Origin: Ga0074130 sp035565355
Lineage (GTDB): Bacteria > Pseudomonadota > Gammaproteobacteria > Burkholderiales > Rhodocyclaceae
Direction: 5' to 3'
Length of the DNA: 32,581 nt
Assembly: GCA_035565355.1 (NCBI GenBank)
Contig: DATMSM010000059.1
Location: 1 to 32,581, forward strand
Below the pieces are notes generated by a model that saw only the letters and a program-made list of their open reading frames with translations, was not told the DNA's origin and made no database searches. Below, piece by piece: positions 1 to 6,994 of the stretch. Each line of letters opens with the position of its first letter. Within the stretch, counting starts at the first letter, position 1. Position numbers and translations under genes: made by a program.

Positions 1-192
1 GCGTTCCGCCAGCAGCAGCGTCCCCGCCGGCGCGCCCGCCTTTGCCAGCGCCAGCAACTGCAGATTGGTCGAGTCGCACTCCGCCAGGACTTGCAGGTCT
101 ATGCGTCCGGCCGCCTCGCGCAGCAGCGGCTGCAGGCTTTCCGGAGCGAGCGGGGCGGAAACTGAATCGGGGGCCGGGTGTGTGGTGCTCAT
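1..192 (-). CDS. birA: Biotin--[acetyl-CoA-carboxylase] ligase, N-terminal part (cut by window edge)
   Basis: Only the first 64 codons lie in the window; the gene continues past base 1. The product would activate biotin with ATP and attach it to the biotin carboxyl carrier protein of acetyl-CoA carboxylase in the cytoplasm. The visible sequence begins with a proline/alanine-rich stretch and reaches the motif CDSTN at residues 39-43, followed by a run ending TLLLAER. This matches the start of the catalytic domain of biotin-protein ligases (D-S-T-N then the AxxQ/AER strand). There is no N-terminal winged-helix domain, so this looks like a monofunctional ligase and not a BirA repressor, although the real start could be elsewhere. 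It lies 31 bp downstream of ntrC on the same strand. The family call rests on a short stretch. Confidence 0.75.
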   Translation of the reverse strand, partial: MSTTHPAPDSVSAPLAPESLQPLLREAAGRIDLQVLAECDSTNLQLLALAKAGAPAGTLLLAER

Positions 193-223
193 GGCCCCCG
201 ATTATGCAACAGCCGCGCGCGAC

Positions 224-1639
224 TTACTGGCTGACGTCCTCGCCGACGCGCGCGTCCTTGATGCCGAGCTCCTGAATCTTGCGCGTGATGGTGTTGCGGC
301 CGATGCCGAGGAGTTGCGCGGCCTCGATGCGGCGGCCGCCGCTGGCGTTGAGCGCCCGCCGGATCAGCGTTGATTCGAAGTCGCGCGTCAGCTGATCGAA
401 GACCTGGCCTGGCTGGATGGAGATCATGCGGTCGGCTTCGTTGGCCAGCACTTCCATCCAGTCGGAGGAAATCTCGCGGATCGGATGTTCGCGCAACTCG
501 GGCGGCAGGTCGGCGACTTCGACGACCTGGCCGGCGGCCATGACCGTCAGCCAGTGGCAGACGTTCTCGAGCTGACGCACATTGCCAGGGAAGTCCAGTG
601 CCGACAGGTACTTGAGCGCTGCTTCGGACAGGCGCTTGGGCTCGACGCCCAGGTCCTGTGCGCTCTTCTGCAGAAAGTGCTTGGCCAGCAGCGGCACATC
701 CTCGCGGCGTTCGCGCAAGGGCGGCAGGCGCAGGCGGATCACGTTGAGACGATGGAACAGGTCCTCGCGGAACAGGCCGTCCTTGACGCGCTGTTCGAGG
801 TTCTGGTGGGTGGCGGCGATGACGCGCACATTGGCTTTCACCGGCTGCTGCCCGCCGACACGATAGAAATTGCCGTCGGAGAGCACGCGCAGGAGGCGGG
901 TCTGCAGCTCGGCCGGCATGTCGCCGATTTCGTCGAGGAAGAGGGTGCCGCCTTCAGCCTGCTCGAAACGACCGCGGCGTTGCGCGGTGGCCCCCGTGAA
1001 GGCGCCGCGTTCATGGCCGAACAGTTCGGATTCGAGCAGGTCGCGCGGAATCGCCGCCGTGTTGATGGCGATGAAGGGCGCATCCTTGCGCGGGCTGTGG
1101 CGATGCAGGGCACGCGCGACCAGCTCCTTGCCGCAGCCCGATTCGCCGTTGACCATGACAGTGGCATGCGACTGCGAGAGGCGGCCGATGGCGCGGAAAA
1201 CCTCCTGCATGGTGGGCGCCTTGCCGAGGATCTCGGGCGTGATGCTGCTGGTTTCGGGGGCGCTGTCTTCTTGAGTGGACTGTTCCAACGCACGGCGCAC
1301 CAGTTCGACCGCCTGATCGACGTCGAAGGGCTTGGGCAGGTATTCAAAGGCGCCACCCTGAAAGGCGGCCACCGCTGATTCCAGATCGGAATAGGCGGTC
1401 ATGATGATGGTCGGCACGTCTGGGTAGTGCGCCTTGATATGGCGCAGCAGGTCAAGCCCGCTCTGTCCCGGCATGCGGATGTCGGAAACGACGGCTTGCG
1501 GCGCCTCTCCGGAGTCGAGGGCGGCGAGCGCCTCGTTGGCCGCGCCGAAGCTGCGGTAGTTGATGTTCTCGCGGGCCAGGGCCTTTTCAAAGACCCAGCG
1601 TATGGAGCGGTCGTCGTCGATGATCCAGACGGGCTTCAT
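224..1639 (-). CDS. ntrC: Nitrogen regulation response regulator NtrC (NR(I)), sigma-54 activator
   Basis: This 471-residue protein is the DNA-binding half of the NtrB/NtrC pair, which activates sigma-54 promoters such as that of glnA when nitrogen is limiting. The receiver domain has the acidic pocket at D8-D10, the phospho-acceptor D53 (VSDIRMPG), T81 and K103. The AAA+ domain follows: Walker A GESGCGKE at about 165-172, the sigma-54 contact loop GAFTGA at 212-217, and Walker B ending LFLDEIGDM near 233-241. The C-terminus holds a Fis-type helix-turn-helix (RRIEAAQLLGIGRNTITRKI). All catalytic and contact residues are present and the length is typical. Its start overlaps the ntrB stop by 4 bp (ATGA), which indicates translational coupling. 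NtrC-like sites upstream of glnA in this window are its probable targets. Confidence 0.97.
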   Translation of the reverse strand: MKPVWIIDDDRSIRWVFEKALARENINYRSFGAANEALAALDSGEAPQAVVSDIRMPGQSGLDLLRHIKAHYPDVPTIIMTAYSDLESAVAAFQGGAFEYLPKPFDVDQAVELVRRALEQSTQEDSAPETSSITPEILGKAPTMQEVFRAIGRLSQSHATVMVNGESGCGKELVARALHRHSPRKDAPFIAINTAAIPRDLLESELFGHERGAFTGATAQRRGRFEQAEGGTLFLDEIGDMPAELQTRLLRVLSDGNFYRVGGQQPVKANVRVIAATHQNLEQRVKDGLFREDLFHRLNVIRLRLPPLRERREDVPLLAKHFLQKSAQDLGVEPKRLSEAALKYLSALDFPGNVRQLENVCHWLTVMAAGQVVEVADLPPELREHPIREISSDWMEVLANEADRMISIQPGQVFDQLTRDFESTLIRRALNASGGRRIEAAQLLGIGRNTITRKIQELGIKDARVGEDVSQ

Positions 1640-2772
1640 TGTTCTTCTCCTGGTGGTGTGCCGTGCTGCAGTGGCAGCAGAATGTTGAAACTGGTGTGGC
1701 CAGGACGACTCTCGACTTCAATCGTCCCCTGGTGCTGGTGGATGAAGCTCTGCACCAATGTGAGGCCCAGTCCGCTGCCGCCTTCGCGGCCGGAAACGAG
1801 CGGATAGAAAATCTTGTCACGGATGGCTTCGGGGATGCCTGGGCCGTTGTCGATGACGCGCAGTTCCATGGCCAGGCGATGGCGCCTCTTGGCGATGGTG
1901 ACCTGACGCACCGCGCGCGTGCGCAGCGTGATCTCGCCGTCGCCGTGCATGGCCTGGGCGGCATTGCGCGCGATGTTGAGAATGGCCTGAATCAGCTGCT
2001 CGCGGTCGGCGGTGAGCAGCGGCAGCGAGGTATCGTAATCTCGGCGCACGCGTACACCCGCATATTCGGCATGGATCAGGCGCCGTACACGTTCGAGGAT
2101 TTCGTGGATATTCACCTGCCCCGGCTGCATTACGCGGTGTGAGGACAGCAGGCGCTGCATCAGATCCTGCAGGCGGTCGGCTTCGTTGATGATGACCTGG
2201 GTGTACTCGGCCAATTGCGCAGCGTTGGGCAGATCCTCAAGCTCATGTTCAAGCAGTTGTGCCGAACCGCGGATGCCGCCGAGCGGATTCTTGATCTCGT
2301 GGGCGAGGTTGCGGATGAGTTCGCGATTGGCCTGCTGCTGTTCGGCCAGGCGCTCCTCGCGGACGATTTTGAGTTGCTGGTCGATGGGACGAAATTCGAT
2401 CAGCAGGCGGGCGCCCCCCACATCCACCGGCGTCACGGTGCAGTCGAGTTGCAGCAGTTCGCCCTCGCCGCGCTTGATGGCAATGTTCTGGCCGGTATAA
2501 CCCCAGTTGTTCTTCAGGGCATTGTCGAGCGGTGCAGCCAGACCGGGCGGCTCGCCGACGAGTTGCTTCAGGGGATGGCCGCCGAGCAGGCGCTGGCTGA
2601 CCGCGAACAGGTTTTCCGCAGCGGGATTGACGTAGCGTATCTGCAGCTTGGCATCGACCAGCACGACGGCCGAGGACAGCAGGTCAAGTCCGGCAAAGGC
2701 GGGCGGCGCATGGAGACTCTGGGATGTCATGCCGAGAGGGTGAGCAAGAAGCAAGCCATCAGCGTCAGCCAT
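1636..2772 (-). CDS. ntrB: Nitrogen regulation sensor histidine kinase NtrB (NR(II))
   Basis: This 378-residue cytoplasmic histidine kinase/phosphatase phosphorylates NtrC and, by family knowledge, is controlled by PII proteins. A PAS-like domain covers roughly residues 28-135. The dimerisation/phospho-acceptor helix carries LAHEIKNPLGGIRGSA with H158. The ATPase domain has an N-box (NIARNAAQAM), a DNGPGIP G1 box and a GGSGLGL G2 box. There are no transmembrane segments, as expected for NtrB. I chose the start at 2772 because GGGGAG sits about 9 bases upstream; an alternative Met at 2730 has no comparable site. It lies 18 bp after the DUF4124 gene and overlaps ntrC by 4 bp, so these are probably co-transcribed. 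Confidence 0.96.
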   Translation of the reverse strand: MADADGLLLAHPLGMTSQSLHAPPAFAGLDLLSSAVVLVDAKLQIRYVNPAAENLFAVSQRLLGGHPLKQLVGEPPGLAAPLDNALKNNWGYTGQNIAIKRGEGELLQLDCTVTPVDVGGARLLIEFRPIDQQLKIVREERLAEQQQANRELIRNLAHEIKNPLGGIRGSAQLLEHELEDLPNAAQLAEYTQVIINEADRLQDLMQRLLSSHRVMQPGQVNIHEILERVRRLIHAEYAGVRVRRDYDTSLPLLTADREQLIQAILNIARNAAQAMHGDGEITLRTRAVRQVTIAKRRHRLAMELRVIDNGPGIPEAIRDKIFYPLVSGREGGSGLGLTLVQSFIHQHQGTIEVESRPGHTSFNILLPLQHGTPPGEEQ

Positions 2773-2790
2773 GTACAGATGCTCCCCGGC

Positions 2791-3186
2791 TTACTTGAGG
2801 TTGGTGATTTCCTTCTGCAATGCCGCGATATTGCGCTCATGCAGTTGTGCCTTGTTGGCGTTGCTGGCCTTCTTGGCGTCTTCCAGTTGGCGTTGTTCGT
2901 TGGCCAGTTCCTGCTCCAGAATGGTGCGTCGTCCGCCATCGCGCTCCCGCTGCACTTCACTGCTCACGCGTGGAAAGTCGCCGGGGGTGGGGGTGGCCGC
3001 TGCCGAGCTTCTAGGGGCGCTGGCGGGAGATGACCTGACGCTGGACACGACAGTGCATTGGCGTCCTGACACCTTCTGATTGGTGAACAGCACCGTGTCG
3101 GTGGACTTGTCTATGCACTTGTACAGCGTGTCGGCCATGGCCGTGCTGCAAGACAGGCCGAGAATCAGGATGAGCGTGGTTTTCAT
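2791..3186 (-). CDS. DUF4124 domain-containing exported protein
   Basis: This is a 131-residue protein. The N-terminus (KTTLILILGLSCSTAMA, then DTLYKC) is a clean Sec signal peptide with cleavage after about residue 18. The mature start DTLYKCIDKSTDTVLFTNQ is the DUF4124 signature, a short envelope domain common in beta- and gammaproteobacteria whose function is not established. A Ser/Ala/Pro linker and a charged C-terminal helix (about residues 78-131, rich in E, R, K, Q and N) predicted to form a coiled coil follow. I set the start at 3186 instead of an upstream in-frame Met at 3276, because only the shorter form begins with the signal peptide. It sits between the glnA terminator and ntrB. 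Such a gene at this place is familiar in betaproteobacteria, but no role in nitrogen control follows from the sequence. Confidence 0.85.
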   Translation of the reverse strand: MKTTLILILGLSCSTAMADTLYKCIDKSTDTVLFTNQKVSGRQCTVVSSVRSSPASAPRSSAAATPTPGDFPRVSSEVQRERDGGRRTILEQELANEQRQLEDAKKASNANKAQLHERNIAALQKEITNLK

Positions 3187-3297
3187 CGCAGGGTCGGAGG
3201 ACAGGAGGCCACAGTGTAGTGCAATCCGTTGCGGATAAGGCAGCTTGGGGCGGTAGCGGGCGGCGGCACTGTGCATTCATGGTGCGTCGAAACGCAT

Positions 3298-3325
3298 AAA
3301 AAACGGGGCCCGCAGGCCCCGTTTT
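3298..3325 (-). terminator. Rho-independent terminator after glnA
   Basis: An 11-bp perfect stem (positions 3300-3310 with 3315-3325, loop CGCA) is built on ACGGGGCC/GGCCCCGT. Read on the minus strand it runs into six Ts, 28 bp past the glnA stop codon. The plus-strand side also ends in TTTT, so it could act in both directions. It separates glnA transcription from DUF4124-ntrBC, unless there is read-through. Confidence 0.92.
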
Positions 3326-3352
3326 CATATCGCATCGCGAATGTGCTGCAGC

Positions 3353-4768
3353 TTAGAGGCTGTAGTACATGTCGAATTCGACCGGATGGGTGGTCATGCG
3401 CAGCCTGTTGACCTCTTCCATCTTCAGTTCGATGTAGGCATCGATCCAGTCGTTGCTGAACACGCCGCCACGGGTCAGGAACTCGCGATCCTTGTCCAGG
3501 GCTTCCAGGGCTTCGTCGAGCGAGGCGCACACGGTCGGGATCAGCTTGTCTTCTTCCGGCGGCAGGTCGTACAGGTTCTTGTCGGCCGGATCGCCCGGGT
3601 GGATCTTGTTCTGTACGCCGTCCAGACCGGCCATCATCAGGGCGGTGAAGGCCAAGTAAGGGTTGGCCAGGGGGTCCGGAAAACGGGCTTCGACGCGGCG
3701 GGCCTTGTCGGACTGCACGAAAGGAATCCGGATCGAGGCGGAACGGTTACGCGCCGAGTAGGCCAGCTTGACCGGGGCTTCGTAGTGCGGAACCAGGCGC
3801 TTGTACGAGTTGGTGCCCGGGTTGGTGATGGCGTTGAGTGCCTTGGCGTGCTTGATGATGCCGCCGATGTAGTACAGGGCGAACTCGGACAGGCCGGCGT
3901 AGCCGTTGCCTGCGAACAGGTTCTTGCCGTCCTTCCAGATCGACTGGTGCACGTGCATGCCGGAACCGTTGTCGCCAACGATGGGCTTGGGCATGAAGGT
4001 GGCGGTCTTGCCGTATTGGTGGCAGACGTTGTGCACGATGTACTTCAGCAGCTGGGTCTGGTCAGCGCGGCGCACCAGGGTGTTGAACTTGGTGCCCAGT
4101 TCGTTCTGGCCGGCGGTGGCGACTTCATGGTGGTGCACTTCGACTTCGAGGCCGCAGGCTTCGAGCAGGGTGCACATTTCGGCACGGATGTCGTTCGACG
4201 AATCGACCGGCGGAACGGGGAAGTAACCACCTTTGACGGCCGGACGGTGGCCGGTGTTGCCGCCTTCGATCTTGGCGTCGGACGACCAGGCGGCCTCTTC
4301 AGCGTAGATCTTGACGAAGGTGCCGGACATGTCGGTCTTCCACTCGACGGAGTCGAAGATGAAGAACTCAGGTTCCGGGCCGAAGTAGGCGGTGTCGCCC
4401 AGGCCAGAGGCCTTCAGGTAAGCCTCGCCGCGCTTGGCGATCGAGCGCGGGTCGCGGTCGTAGCCCTTGCCGTCGGACGGCTCGACCACGTCGCAGGTCA
4501 GCACCAGGGTGGTTTGCTCGAAGAAGGGGTCGATGTAAGCGCTGGCAGCATCCGGCACCAGCAGCATGTCGGAAGCCTGGATGCCCTTCCAGCCGGCGAT
4601 CGAGGAACCGTCGAAGGCGTGACCGTCTTCGAACTTGCTCATATCAAAGGCCTTGACCGGCACGCCAACGTGCTGTTCCTTGCCGCGGGTATCGGTGAAG
4701 CGGAAGTCTACGAATTTGACTTCCTTTTCCTTCACCAGCTTGATTACGTCTTGGGGCGTCATCGACAT
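3353..4768 (-). CDS. glnA: Type I glutamine synthetase
   Basis: The 471-residue enzyme makes glutamine from glutamate, ammonia and ATP and is the main ammonium-assimilating step. The sequence has the beta-grasp N-terminus (VKFVDFRFTDTRGKEQH), the flexible-loop-preceding motif FDGSSIAGW, the metal-ligand segment FGPEPEFFIFD, HHEVATAGQNE, the ATP-binding KPIVGDNGSGMHVHQS and NRSASIRIP. NLYDLPPEE is the adenylylation loop, with the target tyrosine at residue 400, so GlnE-type covalent control is expected (GSI-beta subtype). The start at 4768 has AGGAG about 8 bases upstream. It is transcribed from a sigma-54 promoter preceded by two NtrC-type sites and ends at a strong terminator. Confidence 0.98.
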   Translation of the reverse strand: MSMTPQDVIKLVKEKEVKFVDFRFTDTRGKEQHVGVPVKAFDMSKFEDGHAFDGSSIAGWKGIQASDMLLVPDAASAYIDPFFEQTTLVLTCDVVEPSDGKGYDRDPRSIAKRGEAYLKASGLGDTAYFGPEPEFFIFDSVEWKTDMSGTFVKIYAEEAAWSSDAKIEGGNTGHRPAVKGGYFPVPPVDSSNDIRAEMCTLLEACGLEVEVHHHEVATAGQNELGTKFNTLVRRADQTQLLKYIVHNVCHQYGKTATFMPKPIVGDNGSGMHVHQSIWKDGKNLFAGNGYAGLSEFALYYIGGIIKHAKALNAITNPGTNSYKRLVPHYEAPVKLAYSARNRSASIRIPFVQSDKARRVEARFPDPLANPYLAFTALMMAGLDGVQNKIHPGDPADKNLYDLPPEEDKLIPTVCASLDEALEALDKDREFLTRGGVFSNDWIDAYIELKMEEVNRLRMTTHPVEFDMYYSL

Positions 4769-4840
4769 TGAGGGAATCTCCTGAACTGATGTGTCTAAGC
4801 AGTGTATTTTTTGCGAAAGGGTCTGACGGATTCTGGTCTA

Positions 4841-4855
4841 GCAGTTTGTGTGCCA
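4841..4855 (-). promoter_or_regulatory. Sigma-54 (-24/-12) promoter of glnA
   Basis: On the minus strand the sequence reads TGGCAC-ACAAAC-TGC followed by T, against the RpoN consensus TGGCACG-N4-TTGCW. The GG and GC dinucleotides have the correct 12-bp register, and the only deviations are one base after CAC and the first T of TTGC. The predicted transcription start is near 4830, giving a 5' leader of about 62 nt before the glnA start codon. Confidence 0.85.
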
Positions 4856-4929
4856 CCGCTGAAAAGCGGCGCTCCTAGAGGCAAACTATTGTGCCATAAA
4901 GGCGCCGCCAAGCCCGCAAAAAGCAGGGA

Positions 4930-4946
4930 TGCACCGTTGTGGTGCG
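4930..4946 (-). promoter_or_regulatory. NtrC-type enhancer site 1 upstream of glnA
   Basis: TGCACC-GTTGT-GGTGCG matches the dyad consensus TGCACY-N5-GGTGCA of NtrC at 11 of 12 arm positions. Its centre is about 108 bp upstream of the predicted glnA start point. Confidence 0.8.
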
Positions 4947-4959
4947 ACATTGCGCATGA

Positions 4960-4976
4960 TGCACCACAATGGTTCA
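4960..4976 (-). promoter_or_regulatory. NtrC-type enhancer site 2 upstream of glnA
   Basis: TGCACC-ACAAT-GGTTCA matches the same dyad with one arm mismatch. The centre is 30 bp (about three helical turns) from site 1, on the same face of the helix, about 138 bp upstream of the predicted start point. It overlaps the last codon region of the upstream CDF transporter gene. Confidence 0.78.
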
Positions 4977-6158
4977 TTTTCTGCTGGCGTCTGGTGCCTG
5001 ATGGTGCATCTCTGTGTTGGGGTACTCGATACGCACGCTGGCAATGGGTGGCATCGCATCAGGGAAGCGTGTCCGCAAGCTTGCCAGGAGCTCGCTGCAA
5101 TCGGGCAGCCGGGTTTGCGGCGGCAGGGCTAGCGCGATTTCCAGGCCTCCGTTCAGATAGTGCAGCGTCAGCCCGGCCTCGGCGGCATCGCTCAGGCCGG
5201 CTTCGCGCAAGGCGGCGATGATCGCTGTCCGCGGCGGTTGGTGGCGCGCGGTGCGCTGTCCTTCGCGCTCCACATCCACGTGCACCATGACATCGAGCAC
5301 ATCGATATGCGCATCCAGCACCCGGTCGTGGACTGTTTCGGCGATCTGGTGTCCTTCGGAAACGCTGATGCGCGGTGCAACCTGCACGCGCGCGTCGATC
5401 AGCACCTTGTGTGCCATGCGGCGGCTGCGCAGGGCATGGCAGGCGATGACACCCGGCGTGGCGAGTATCGTGCCCCGTATCGCCTCGCGTTCGGCGGCAG
5501 GAATGCCCGTGTCGATCAGTTCGGACAGCGCTTCCCAGGTGAAGCGCCAACCCATGCGCATGACCATGAGCGCGACGACGATGGCCGCGATCGGGTCAAG
5601 GAAGCGCCAGCCCATAAGGCTGCCAGCGATGCCGGCAGCGACCACCAGCGAGGAAGCCGCGTCAGCACGCGCATGCCAGGCGTTGGCAATCAGCATGGGG
5701 GAACGCAGGCGCTCGCCAACCCGCAGCATGTAGCGGAACAGCAGCTCCTTGCCAGCGAGTGTGGCGAAGGCCGTCCACAGTGCAATGCTGGCGACAGGGG
5801 GCAGCGTGTCGAGATGTTGGATGCGTTGTATGGCGGTGTAGAGAATGCCGCCGCCGGTGCCGATCAGGATGACCCCGAGCGCCAGCGCGGCAAGGGTTTC
5901 GATGCGCTCGTGGCCGTAGGGGTGGTTATCGTCGGCCGGGCTGCCGCTGTGTTTGTTGGCGAGCAGCACCATGAAGTCGGCGACGAGGTCCGCCAACGAA
6001 TGAAAACCGTCGGCGACCAGGCTCTGTGCGTGCGCAAACAGGCCGACGGCGATCTGCATCACGGTCAGAACTAGGTTGACGCCGATGCTGACCCAGGTCA
6101 CATGGTCTGCTGCGGCGCTACGCTCGTCGTGCTGGAAGACTGGCGGCTTCTCATTCAT
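4974..6158 (-). CDS. Cation diffusion facilitator family metal exporter
   Basis: This 394-residue inner-membrane protein probably exports Zn(II) or a similar divalent cation in exchange for protons. The first transmembrane helix starts at about residue 22. The two metal-binding signatures of the transport site are visible: H53-S-L-A-D57 in helix 2 and H162-A-R-A-D166 in helix 5. The (H/D)xxxD pair with histidine is usual in zinc/cadmium transporters. A histidine-containing loop (DDNHPYGHERIETLA) lies between them. The C-terminal cytoplasmic domain (about 220-394) includes the family's VDVHVHVD-like segment (LDVMVHVDVE). The length is longer than minimal CDFs (about 300) because of a C-terminal extension. 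Its 3' end overlaps an NtrC site of glnA. The exact metal cannot be read from sequence. Confidence 0.92.
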   Translation of the reverse strand: MNEKPPVFQHDERSAAADHVTWVSIGVNLVLTVMQIAVGLFAHAQSLVADGFHSLADLVADFMVLLANKHSGSPADDNHPYGHERIETLAALALGVILIGTGGGILYTAIQRIQHLDTLPPVASIALWTAFATLAGKELLFRYMLRVGERLRSPMLIANAWHARADAASSLVVAAGIAGSLMGWRFLDPIAAIVVALMVMRMGWRFTWEALSELIDTGIPAAEREAIRGTILATPGVIACHALRSRRMAHKVLIDARVQVAPRISVSEGHQIAETVHDRVLDAHIDVLDVMVHVDVEREGQRTARHQPPRTAIIAALREAGLSDAAEAGLTLHYLNGGLEIALALPPQTRLPDCSELLASLRTRFPDAMPPIASVRIEYPNTEMHHQAPDASRK

Positions 6159-6275
6159 GCTTGGGATTCCGTCACTGTAGGAAAAGGCCCATACCCCGGA
6201 TCCGGTGATTTCCCTATACTCGGGGTTTGGAATGACAACGGTCTATTCTAGGCCACGATCACACGGGGATATCTC

Positions 6276-6728
6276 ATGGGACGTATGACCGAATTGCTCA
6301 AGCTCGCACAGGCCCGCGCCAAGGAACTGCATCTGCCCTATGCCGGTGCCTTCACTCCGCAGGAAGCCTGGGAGGTGCTGCAACAGTCGCCGGGTGCGCG
6401 CCTCGTCGATGTGCGCACCAAGGCCGAGTGGGACTGGGTCGGCCGTGTACCAGGCGCAATCGAGATCGAATGGCAGAGCTATCCCGGCAGTCAGCCGAAT
6501 GCGCATTTCGTTGAGCAGCTCAAGCACGAGCTGCCGAGCGAGGGCATCGTGCTGTTTCTCTGCCGCAGCGGTGCACGTTCCAGCGCCGCGGCCAAGGCCG
6601 CCACGGCCGCCGGCTACGCCAGCAGCTACAACGTGCTCGAAGGCTTCGAGGGCGACAAGGACAGCAGCAACCATCGCAGCAGCGTCAACGGTTGGCGCAA
6701 GGCGGGGCTGCCCTGGGTGCAGGGTTAA
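6276..6728 (+). CDS. Single-domain rhodanese-like sulfurtransferase
   Basis: The 150-residue cytoplasmic protein has one rhodanese domain at about residues 27-148. It contains the LVDVRTKAEW motif at 43-52 and the active-site loop C96-R-S-G-A-R101, in which the cysteine would carry persulfide sulfur. Such proteins move sulfane sulfur to acceptors; the physiological acceptor is not evident. Its start has GGGGA about 8 bases upstream. It is divergent from the CDF gene with 117 bp between them. A perfect hairpin covers its stop codon. Confidence 0.9.
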   Translation: MGRMTELLKLAQARAKELHLPYAGAFTPQEAWEVLQQSPGARLVDVRTKAEWDWVGRVPGAIEIEWQSYPGSQPNAHFVEQLKHELPSEGIVLFLCRSGARSSAAAKAATAAGYASSYNVLEGFEGDKDSSNHRSSVNGWRKAGLPWVQG

Positions 6729-6750
6729 ATGGCCAAAGGCCATTTAACCC
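6722..6750 (+). repeat. Perfect 13-bp inverted repeat spanning the rhodanese stop codon
   Basis: GGGTTAAATGGCC, a 3-base AAA loop, then GGCCATTTAACCC; the TAA stop codon lies inside the left arm. There is no U-run afterwards (CTGTCCCAAAA follows), so an intrinsic terminator is possible but not classical. It could equally be a short palindromic repeat or a transcript 3'-end stabiliser. Confidence 0.8.
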
Positions 6751-6760
6751 TGTCCCAAAA

Positions 6761-6794
6761 AGCCCTCACCCCCTAACCCCCTCTCGAGAGGGGG
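6761..6794. repeat. C-rich dispersed repeat with palindrome, copy 1
   Basis: A pyrimidine-rich tract (AGCCCTCACCCCCTAA) leads into the 18-bp perfect palindrome CCCCCTCTCGAGAGGGGG at 6777-6794. The reverse complement of 20154-20197 has the same arrangement (AAAGCCCCCCTCTCCCC, AACCCC, then a C/G hairpin). I take both as members of one small intergenic repeat family. The remaining 200 bases before nadA hold nothing recognisable except the candidate promoter listed below. Confidence 0.6.
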
Positions 6795-6924
6795 CAATGA
6801 TTGTTCGCTGCTATGCAGCTCCCATGTTTCTTTAAGCGCAATGGCAGCTACGTAAAACCTTCTGCCACCAAGAGATTCATCTTATCGACCCTTGGTTCGG
6901 CGCGAAGCCCGCTTCTGGCTGAGG

Positions 6925-6933
6925 TGATAAAAT
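6925..6933 (+). promoter_or_regulatory. Candidate extended -10 promoter for nadA
   Basis: TG-A-TAAAAT fits an extended -10 element, 61 bp upstream of the nadA start codon. No convincing -35 hexamer is present at the expected distance, which extended -10 promoters can tolerate. Confidence 0.35.
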
Positions 6934-6994
6934 GGGCCATTGTTCTTGCTAACGCGACGGCCCGCGCCGTATAGAGCCTGAGACTGACAGCACC

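Noticed and set aside
3341..4771. Long open frame of 476 codons on the plus strand opposite glnA.
   Set aside because: A shadow frame produced by GC-rich third positions; glnA on the minus strand is fully conserved and the opposite product resembles nothing.
4881..4896. Second sigma-54-like element on the minus strand upstream of glnA: TGGCAC-AATAGT-TTGC.
   Set aside because: The spacing between GG and GC is one base too long (13 instead of 12), which is usually fatal to RpoN promoters. The element at 4841-4855 has the right spacing and lies closer to the gene.
4993..5009. Third possible NtrC site (TGGTGC-CTGAT-GGTGCA) inside the CDF gene.
   Set aside because: Only one arm matches the consensus; it is a half-site in coding sequence.
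6761..6794. CRISPR-like or tandem repeat at the C-rich tract.
   Set aside because: There is a single palindrome and no regularly spaced units; it fits a small dispersed intergenic repeat.
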